Source of the DNA: an uncultured Bacteroidota bacterium
GTDB taxonomy: Bacteria > Bacteroidota > Bacteroidia > Bacteroidales > P3
DNA length: 64,000 nucleotides
Reading direction: 5' to 3'
NCBI GenBank assembly: GCA_902774395.1
Contig: CACYIK010000008.1
Coordinates: 20,780 to 84,779 of the forward strand
Positions within the stretch are counted from its first letter, which is position 1. Every line of letters starts with the position of its first letter. The notes below the pieces were generated by a model, which was not told the origin of the DNA, did no database searches, and saw only the letters and a list, made by a program, of their open reading frames with translations. Below, piece after piece: positions 57,901-64,000 of this stretch. A program made the position numbers and the translations under genes.

Positions 57901-60900
57901 CTATGGTGCGTCCGAAAGCGTCGACCACAGCACGTCCAGACACCTGCATCTTGTCGGTATTGCCGACTCGCAACCCTTTCTTGGTCTGTATCACATGTCC
58001 GAAGCCATTGGTAAGCACCGCCGTCTCAGTGATAAGACCACCATTGTCGTTATAGTGCTTGCTCACGGTGTATGGATGCTTTGAGGGTGAGGCGCTGAAC
58101 GTGTAGCCATGAGGGTTGAGGCCATTGTGGTAATAGTTCCTCGGGTGGTACTGGTTCACCAGCGACGGGGTTCCACTTGTATTCAATGGCGAGTTGACCG
58201 AGACTAGACGACCGGCAAAGTCATAGCGGTAGGTCATCGTGCTATTTGAGGGGTCGGTAACCGTCAAGGGTTTGCCATAACGGTAGTCGTAAGTGGTATT
58301 CATCGTCTCGCCGTACGAGTTGACAATTTTCGTGGGATAGGTGTGCACCACGCTGTCAAAGGTGTAATGGTATGTCATACGCTCACCGTTGATATTCTCA
58401 GGCTGCATCGCGGTGTCCAGATTGCCGTAAGTCGGTTCAAAAACGAAATCATACACCGAACTGTCGGAGCCATTATATAGCACCTGTCTGGTCATCTTGC
58501 CGTGGACGAAGTCGTACTCGAATCTTGCGCTGCGCATTTCCGTTGTCGAGCCTGTGGGCGTAACGGTGTAGTTTCGACGTAAACCGATAAGGTTGTTGGC
58601 CAGTCCTGAGAAATAATTGAATTCTACAACAAGACCGTCACCCATGTCGCTTGTGTCACCATAGTCGGTATATCTAACGACGTTGTGGTAGCGGTCGTAT
58701 TCCGTACGTTCACCTGTAGTCAGTTGCGGGGTGCTGTGCCCTTCATAGAAACGGGTGAGCGTGGCCTCCACAGCTGGGTAGCAAATCTCTGGGCATTCAG
58801 AATCGGCATTCAGCGTGTCGCCACTGCCATAGTCAACATACGAGCAGTCGTGCAGCTTTTCAATATAGGGATTACCACCCGCATCGCGGGTCATCTCCCT
58901 CTTCAGCCTTCCTCGACGAAGCATATTGTTGTTGTAATAATTGCGTTCCACGGTGCGGTATACGGTACCTGTGGCAGGATTCACCTGGCTTGTGATAACG
59001 GTATCGTATCCATACGAGGTGCGCTCATACCGGTCATAATGCGGACCCGCATAGTAGTATTCCGTCACCGTTGTTGTAGCCCCGTTGTGGCTGTTCAACG
59101 AATCGTGGGTGGTCACTTTGGTCATCAGCCACGAACGCGAAGGCTGCTCGTAGCTGGCCTCGGAAAGGGCATACTCTATCTGGAAGTCGGCATTATTGAA
59201 GTTCGTCACACCACGTAGCAGGTTGGTTCGACCTCCCTGGTTATAACGAACCTTCAACTCGTTCTCATTGTCCGAACTGACCAAGTCGGGCAGTCCGTCG
59301 GCATCGACATCCACAAGCTGGATATAGTCACGGTTCACACTTCCGCTGTAGGGGCTGCCATCGGCACCCACAGTCACTTTGAATATTCCCCACAATGTAA
59401 ATCCGTATGTAAGGCCGGCGTTTAGCGATTCGCTGAAGTTGGTGGAAGCATGGAATCGGTTTATATTAAGGGGCTCAGGAGAAGACCATCGCCCATTTCC
59501 TTTGTTGAAGGCCACTGTCGTCACTATACTTGAACCTCCTATGAAATCTATAATCTCTCCAATGCTATCGGGCAAATTCCTCGTTACCAAATCGGGCAAG
59601 CCGTCACCATTCATATCCATCAACATCCTCTCAGTCTGGTTGTAAGAGCCACTGACGTTTGCGCCTGCCTGTATGCTTCCTTGCCAGACATTGTGGAAGG
59701 CATCAGGCAACGAGCCCCCCACACTGACGGAGCCACTGACACCTGAACGAATGGTTTCACACCCCCAGTTGCCGTCATTCACGAATCCATAGCCGGTATT
59801 CAGATAGGCATTGCCTCCTTCCATAATGAAGTCAGCAAGTCCGTCACCGTTAATATCCATCCACGTGCCGGAAGCCATGTCGCGGCCGATACTGCCACTA
59901 CCAGAAAGACTGCCACCATTCTCGCTGTTTAACGTAAACAAGGCATCACCCTGCGAACCGCATATGATGCGTTCCTGCGTGATGGGAGAGGCACTGTAGC
60001 TAATGCCATTTGACGTTGTTATGGAATTATTTTTTTCAGAAAAGTACGTCGGGAGATCACGCATCATACCAAGTCCGCCCCATTGCTGGCTGTACTGCAC
60101 ACGGTCAAGACCCACATTGTCGGGATAACGGTCTCCGTTCAGGTCCATATAGTCCATCTTAATCGTATTCGTCCCTTTGCTGCCAGACACGCCTGTTCCC
60201 GCTGCACCAATCGACCAGCTTTGAGTCTTCGAGCGGTTCACCTTACGCACCGCCTTGGCGGGTGTACCGTTCGCTGAGGGTGCGGGCACAGGGTCATCAT
60301 AGGTCGTTGTCTCCGGCAGCACTATATCGGTAGTGGTCGCCACCGTGGCAGACGAGGAATACCACTGCTCCTGCAACGAATTGCTAATGCTGTCGCGTCC
60401 TACATAATTCTGCCGTCCATACGACACCCAAACCTGATGCTCCACGTCGGGAGTCATCTCTACCCAATAAGAACTATACGACAAAGGATTATACAGTCCG
60501 TTATGACGCCCTTGGAACGAATCGTATGAGGTATCACGGCTCATATCGTTTTCGTCAAGGCCGTTTCCGCTTCGCAATTGACTACGAAGTCCATTGGTAT
60601 CTGAAGGATTGGAAACTCCCGGCACAAGCATATCTGGCGGCACAAGCTTATTCACATTTATGTAGTCGGCCAGTGAGCCGGTATCAAGCGAATGGTAGGC
60701 AAACTGACCCCAACCGTTGTACAGCGGGCCGAACAGTCTACGCAACAGTGTACGATCGTAGATGGTATCATTGCCTTCATGCACAATGTCGTAATGACAG
60801 GGTATCCATCCCTTGATGGTGTCGGTGTAGCGGGAGCTATCTACCGTCTGCGGAGAGACAAAGGTATTTGTGTCATATCGGTATTGCGTCGAATCGGGAA

Positions 60901-63900
60901 CGAATATGACGTACGGGCGACACTTCACCTGCCCCCACTGGGATGTGCCGTTGGAAGAGCGCACCGTGAAGCAGATGGTGCTATCCTTATGTATGGTTCC
61001 CTCCTCTATCAACGCATGTGTTCCAAAACCGCTATAGGGGTATAATGCGCTTCCGTCTGCCATGATGTCAAGTTCAAAACCTCCATCGTTGTCTGTATAG
61101 TCACCTTCAATAAAATAGTATCCGTCCACAGGGGCCTGGAAACAATAGTCAGCCGAAAGTACGAAGTCTTCTTTGGAATCAAAATATTCCATCGCCCCAT
61201 CGCTGTACTGTATATAATGCCAGTCGTACACATCGTCAAACTGGTGGCTCACCTTTGAACGCAGACGGAAAAACAACATATCACCCTTCAACACATAGAA
61301 TGCAGAATCGTAAGTGTACAGATATTCCGGGTCGTTTTCGTCGTAATAGCAAGTATCGCAGATATTAAACGTGCGCAGAATATCGTTAGAGGTGGAGTAT
61401 AAGTGATTCCCATCGACGGTTACGCCACTCGAATGCTGGAAAGTGTACACGATGCCGTCTGCGTGTCGGGCCGCTCTGCGTGTGGCACTGGTGTCCTCTT
61501 TCAGGCCCACTTTGGAAGTCAATCGGATGTCTCCGTTACGAGGTGCAATCCACACCCGCACAGCCTCGGTATTGGGAGAATCGTCATGGTAGTCGCAATC
61601 CCACTCGCGGTGATATATATGGTAACTGAAGGCTTGTCCTTCCACCAAAGTATCTATCTCTATGATATAGTCATCGCCCTGATACTCGTCCAAGAATGTA
61701 GGATATTCAGGATCTGTGGTTTTCAATTCCTTTTTATTCACAAGTCGCCAGACCCGTTCACAGGTGATGCTGTCGTTCACCTCGCCATCGAAGATGATGC
61801 CGCTACAATTGGAGGCCGAGGTGACCACAGGTGTCGCTTCTGTTTCATCGTCACCTGCCAGGTGTTGGGAGGCCTCGTACAAGGTAAATTCAGGATAACC
61901 GCTTCCGTCGAGGCTATTGAATAACACTTGTCCGTTGTCAACCAAGTCGATAAGGCCGTCACCGTTCACGTCGGCAAAATAGGTCGAGGTGGTAGATTCC
62001 GTTTTGGTCCAGCTGGCGCTGCCCGAGAAACCGACTGCGAACTGACCTCCAAGGGTTTTGCTGCTACTGCTCTCTTGCAGGAAATGCGAGGCTCCGCTCA
62101 CCTCAACAGGATCTTCAAACTCTATTTCACCGTTACCCTTGTGTTTGTGACGGCAAAAATACATCTGTCCATCCTTGACATACACTTTGTCGGCCAAACC
62201 GTCACCGTCAAGGTCCACCAACGTCATCAAGCTTTCGCTTGCCGACCCGCTGCGTGTATAATTGCCACCGAGACTAAGGGAGGTCAGACAGACCACCGGG
62301 CCGAAGCCGCCGGAGGCAGTGCCACCAACATTCCAACTGGAGGACTGTGACAGTCCCAATCCTGTGGCTTGGCTGGCGAATGTTTCGCCCTGACTGTCCA
62401 ACATGAGATAGCCATGCAGATTGGCGTTTGAAGCAGATATATCACTCACCACCTCCGGGCCAAACATATTATCCGGAGAGGGTGCATCATAATAACTAAA
62501 ATGGTAAGTGCTTCCTGCATAACCCTCATCGATTTCAGGAATCAACAACATAGGATACCACGTAGTATCATAGACAAAAATTGTTCCATCTCCAGTAATG
62601 GTGTCCTTTATCTCTGTCGAATCCAAAATGTACAGCATCACGCTGTCATTGTCTTCGTCAGGCGTTATACAATGGCAACGGGCAGCAAGGAAATTGCGCA
62701 TCCCGCTGGCGGCACTGTCTATCTTGGCAACGGAAACGAGGCGGTTCTTGTAGTTCGTTTTGTATTCATTCTCCATGTCGAACAGCCACGCAGTCAATAT
62801 GCTGTCACCATATTTTACATAAATGTTGTTCAACACTTGGTCGGTGATTTCCTTGAATCCATTGTTACACGACACGGGAATGTCCGTTGTCGGGTTGGCG
62901 GTACGACAGAAGACCACGGTATAGTAGCCGTCATTTTCATTGTATCCTGTATATGAGATACTATCAAGGTATAGCTGCCGTCCTGTAGCTCCATGATTTT
63001 TCACAGTGGCATGGTCGTAGTAGTAGCGGACGGTGTTGCCATATAGGTCACGGCTTTCGGTCAGCACCCAGCGGGCGATGTTACCATTGTCGTCGCACAG
63101 CGTGGCGGGGAGTCCAGCACGAGCATCGTAATAAGGCTCGGTGAAAAAGGATGGGTCTATTTCTCTAAATCTTTCCATTACTGAGTCTGGAACCCTAGAA
63201 TCGTGAATATCTATTCCCTGGGTAAACTGCAGACCTTGTGTCGTCTGTACCTGTGCTTCCTGAATAGTATTTCCATAAGATAATGGCCCTCCTTCATACG
63301 GGGGGAATATTATAGGATTAGGATCTCTATAATAGGGGTTGGGGGTGGGATAATATCGATAGCGTCCGTAATAGTGGGTGACACCATTTCGGTCAATCAC
63401 TTCCCACCAATAGTTTTTAGGGTTGTCACCATGACGAATGATGCTGTCGTGGGCATCGCCTGTGCGAGTATAGAACTGTGTGCCGTCAGGCAGGCGGTCG
63501 GTCTGCTGGTTGGTGCGGTGAGGCATAGGGCTGGGTGTTCCGTCGGCTTCCTTGGTAATCAGTTGCTCTCCGTCAAGCAGGTAAATCTCGGTCTCTTTGC
63601 CAGCATTGTAGCGTGGCACACCCCATCGGGTGTCGAGCGTGATACTCGGCACGGGGATGTCCCAGCCTACGCCAAGCCATCCGCTACCGCCACCACTGCT
63701 GTAGTTCAGTGCCAAGTTGGGCTGCATGCCGGCACGTCCTGCAGGGATGAGTAAGGGGTAGCTCACATTGGCAGTACCATTGTTGTTGGCTGCCGGTGGT
63801 TGTATTGTCGTCAGTCCATCCATCGGGCTGACGGCCTCAAGGTCTGTCATTGCCGTGGGCACGAAGGCCTGGGTCTCCGGCATCTCGGGAGATTTAAGCA

Positions 63901-64000
63901 GCTCGTTGATGAAGTCGGTGAAATGGGTGGTCAACGAGACAATTTCGTGATGGAGGGTATCCACCTCGACACGCTCCAGGCGCACCCATGCAAGGGTCGC
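54986..64000 (-). CDS. giant SpvB/FG-GAP/Rhs polymorphic toxin with HExxH metallopeptidase-like tip (5' end outside window)
   Basis: More than 3000 residues; the frame is open to the window edge, so the true start is unseen. Numbering here is from a GTG at 63985. An SpvB-type N-domain has SYPLLIPAGRAGMQPNLALNY and GWLGVGWDIP. At least six FG-GAP/VCBS-like calcium loops follow (DLDGDGLADK, DVNGDGLIDL, DLNGDRYPDN, DINGDGLADF, DMNGDGLPDL, DVDADGLPDL). YD/Rhs repeats run from about 1900 to 2330. The Rhs core ends in NPVKLVDPDGR at about 2780, where self-cleavage is expected in the family. The about 220-residue tip carries HELFH (zinc motif at about 2876-2880) with a downstream NEVEAYVFSEIVC, most like the M91 (NleD-type) peptidase toxins. 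A contact-dependent or secreted antibacterial or anti-eukaryotic weapon is likely. Confidence 0.9.
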   Translation of the reverse strand, partial: ATLAWVRLERVEVDTLHHEIVSLTTHFTDFINELLKSPEMPETQAFVPTAMTDLEAVSPMDGLTTIQPPAANNNGTANVSYPLLIPAGRAGMQPNLALNYSSGGGSGWLGVGWDIPVPSITLDTRWGVPRYNAGKETEIYLLDGEQLITKEADGTPSPMPHRTNQQTDRLPDGTQFYTRTGDAHDSIIRHGDNPKNYWWEVIDRNGVTHYYGRYRYYPTPNPYYRDPNPIIFPPYEGGPLSYGNTIQEAQVQTTQGLQFTQGIDIHDSRVPDSVMERFREIDPSFFTEPYYDARAGLPATLCDDNGNIARWVLTESRDLYGNTVRYYYDHATVKNHGATGRQLYLDSISYTGYNENDGYYTVVFCRTANPTTDIPVSCNNGFKEITDQVLNNIYVKYGDSILTAWLFDMENEYKTNYKNRLVSVAKIDSAASGMRNFLAARCHCITPDEDNDSVMLYILDSTEIKDTITGDGTIFVYDTTWYPMLLIPEIDEGYAGSTYHFSYYDAPSPDNMFGPEVVSDISASNANLHGYLMLDSQGETFASQATGLGLSQSSSWNVGGTASGGFGPVVCLTSLSLGGNYTRSGSASESLMTLVDLDGDGLADKVYVKDGQMYFCRHKHKGNGEIEFEDPVEVSGASHFLQESSSSKTLGGQFAVGFSGSASWTKTESTTSTYFADVNGDGLIDLVDNGQVLFNSLDGSGYPEFTLYEASQHLAGDDETEATPVVTSASNCSGIIFDGEVNDSITCERVWRLVNKKELKTTDPEYPTFLDEYQGDDYIIEIDTLVEGQAFSYHIYHREWDCDYHDDSPNTEAVRVWIAPRNGDIRLTSKVGLKEDTSATRRAARHADGIVYTFQHSSGVTVDGNHLYSTSNDILRTFNICDTCYYDENDPEYLYTYDSAFYVLKGDMLFFRLRSKVSHQFDDVYDWHYIQYSDGAMEYFDSKEDFVLSADYCFQAPVDGYYFIEGDYTDNDGGFELDIMADGSALYPYSGFGTHALIEEGTIHKDSTICFTVRSSNGTSQWGQVKCRPYVIFVPDSTQYRYDTNTFVSPQTVDSSRYTDTIKGWIPCHYDIVHEGNDTIYDRTLLRRLFGPLYNGWGQFAYHSLDTGSLADYINVNKLVPPDMLVPGVSNPSDTNGLRSQLRSGNGLDENDMSRDTSYDSFQGRHNGLYNPLSYSSYWVEMTPDVEHQVWVSYGRQNYVGRDSISNSLQEQWYSSSATVATTTDIVLPETTTYDDPVPAPSANGTPAKAVRKVNRSKTQSWSIGAAGTGVSGSKGTNTIKMDYMDLNGDRYPDNVGLDRVQYSQQWGGLGMMRDLPTYFSEKNNSITTSNGISYSASPITQERIICGSQGDALFTLNSENGGSLSGSGSIGRDMASGTWMDINGDGLADFIMEGGNAYLNTGYGFVNDGNWGCETIRSGVSGSVSVGGSLPDAFHNVWQGSIQAGANVSGSYNQTERMLMDMNGDGLPDLVTRNLPDSIGEIIDFIGGSSIVTTVAFNKGNGRWSSPEPLNINRFHASTNFSESLNAGLTYGFTLWGIFKVTVGADGSPYSGSVNRDYIQLVDVDADGLPDLVSSDNENELKVRYNQGGRTNLLRGVTNFNNADFQIEYALSEASYEQPSRSWLMTKVTTHDSLNSHNGATTTVTEYYYAGPHYDRYERTSYGYDTVITSQVNPATGTVYRTVERNYYNNNMLRRGRLKREMTRDAGGNPYIEKLHDCSYVDYGSGDTLNADSECPEICYPAVEATLTRFYEGHSTPQLTTGERTEYDRYHNVVRYTDYGDTSDMGDGLVVEFNYFSGLANNLIGLRRNYTVTPTGSTTEMRSARFEYDFVHGKMTRQVLYNGSDSSVYDFVFEPTYGNLDTAMQPENINGERMTYHYTFDSVVHTYPTKIVNSYGETMNTTYDYRYGKPLTVTDPSNSTMTYRYDFAGRLVSVNSPLNTSGTPSLVNQYHPRNYYHNGLNPHGYTFSASPSKHPYTVSKHYNDNGGLITETAVLTNGFGHVIQTKKGLRVGNTDKMQVSGRAVVDAFGRTIEQYDPVTESNSTHRGKYNTSYNVNSLSSTTYDIMDRAKDVVMPLGVTTHTDYSIDNDWSGHRRFVTATTDPNLNVTTQYVDYDGRQVQVTDANGGITTMHYDNLGQLLWTRDPEEFTTYYGYDNLGRLEYRDHPDAGYTSYRYDPAGNLVEENNPLGYINYDYTYYRPVHKRYSYMTGNDVTYEYGTSGNDRGRLWHVIDGSGSYECHYDALGNVVDETRTIALPQHDAVYQFEMLYNYDSWGRMLSMVYPDGEKITYNYQWGGDLYAMYGDKNGDPRTYIKGIRYNAYGQRVNVNYGNGTSAQYTYDALHRLVNLKSRDYSGTLMQNINYTFDNASNVTNIVNSAGVVNTLGGGYKNNYTYDALHRLVASNGGGAIGNYDTYLKYSSSGRLIVKYRDNNSVTTSATVDMAYGYCNDYQPHAVKRMFDYKNGMLYDMRWDESGNLGQVSMGRPGEMFETGRFLFWTEDNRMHAAVDEKYFSYYVYDHSGERRLKLTGENKQQDVNADFMSTYTILDNPTLYPSAYMVLNNKGYTKHYYAGTERVAARLGGGGLNSLQSVIGNDEELQWKADKLFKQSLDHVNHRVLGENDLDCIMNNEYAREEFGKWIDGIPYLVQADVKVDNGQFREMVNSMLDDPNNGDEKEVFFYHSDHLGSASWITDGGGVAVQHIQYLPYGEPYINQRPFGYSERFTFTGKERDEETGYGYFGARYMDHELMTMWLSVDPLADKYPSISPYSYCAWNPVKLVDPDGRKIWIYNYDGKGSKLRYEPGKTSPMGTKAAQEQIRSLNRMTQTDAGWKLIYRMDKSGDNFYISNKSTGTPQTSVTTACSDGAMLKMNGNNDIRSIAHELFHAFQINQGQGGTTYYNEVEAYVFSEIVCNQYFSKPNAKGDFRCETAFLSRHPQTAEGKEYQDAMSKLAIGFNNKLFNRAVDLFQSQSGANATGIYDVAPYKKCNGNEKPLLPSFYPSKKK

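Noticed and set aside
1..64000. tRNA, rRNA or known riboswitch genes
   Set aside because: I scanned the spacers for tRNA T-loop/anticodon patterns and for conserved ribosomal stretches and saw none; a covariance search would be decisive.
54986..64000. Type VI secretion context for the Rhs protein
   Set aside because: No VgrG, PAAR, Hcp or other T6SS gene is present in the window; the SpvB/FG-GAP architecture does not require it.

Overview
The window looks like chromosome from a member of the Bacteroidales (Bacteroidota). The reasons are promoters of the TAnnTTTG / TTG type, a type A T9SS sorting domain, a lipoprotein-type TamA homologue, a PgpH-like HD protein, a long FtsK, and an archaeal-type ProS. 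Most genes are GC-rich with AT-rich spacers. The 5' halves of two regions (about 4.2-5.2 kb and 36.1-38.7 kb) and the Rhs locus at the right end are visibly more AT-rich. No rRNA, tRNA or CRISPR array was recognised. Layout: 0-5 kb holds a TPR protein end, a lipoprotein, ElbB, a Cys/Met PLP lyase and a T9SS cargo protein. 5.5-12.8 kb holds a WG-repeat protein, dihydroorotase (pyrC) followed by a two-gene cassette bounded by a second copy of the pyrC tail, two outer-membrane barrels and an ADP-forming acyl-CoA synthetase. 13-21 kb holds a Wzx-type flippase, a GH20 hexosaminidase lipoprotein, HydE, a PflX-like radical SAM protein and PepD. 21-29.4 kb is a leftward block with a coiled-coil secreted protein, a PurF-like protein lacking the catalytic Cys, a DoxX/thioredoxin membrane protein, two tiny lipoproteins and FtsK. 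29.7-41.9 kb holds PgpH, YfhO, two glycosyltransferases, a TagF-like polymerase with a CDP-ribitol-type bifunctional enzyme, an IspD homologue, a MORN protein and MtaB. 42-51.4 kb holds ProS, a barrel protein, WaaA, TamL, an EamA transporter, a phosphoesterase and a GHKL ATPase. 51.5-64 kb is a remnant AAA ATPase gene and a tandem Rhs toxin locus. The most striking property of the window is a family of short tandem arrays whose unit is usually exactly 7 nt (sometimes 8, 9 or 10). Unit sequences such as TCATCAC, AAACACT, GAAAATT, TTAAGAA, GGTGAAA and GGTTATA recur at many separate loci. They fill spacers, but they are also embedded in frame inside at least a dozen genes: pyrC, the flippase, a GH20 enzyme, a radical SAM protein, PgpH, an IspD homologue, mtaB, waaA, tamL, an EamA transporter and secreted proteins. 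There they form loops, signal peptides, starts and stops. Several loci carry the arrays as inverted pairs able to form hairpins. Inside genes the TCATCAC and TCAATTT families lie with the stop-free strand as coding strand, apart from short left arms of inverted pairs. This is my best candidate for an undescribed system. The second most interesting region is the Rhs locus: a giant SpvB/FG-GAP/Rhs protein with a C-terminal HExxH metallopeptidase-like tip, followed by an exported candidate immunity protein, then an orphan Rhs core with a different tip and a second exported candidate immunity protein. Each toxin-partner pair ends in a copy of the same hairpin.
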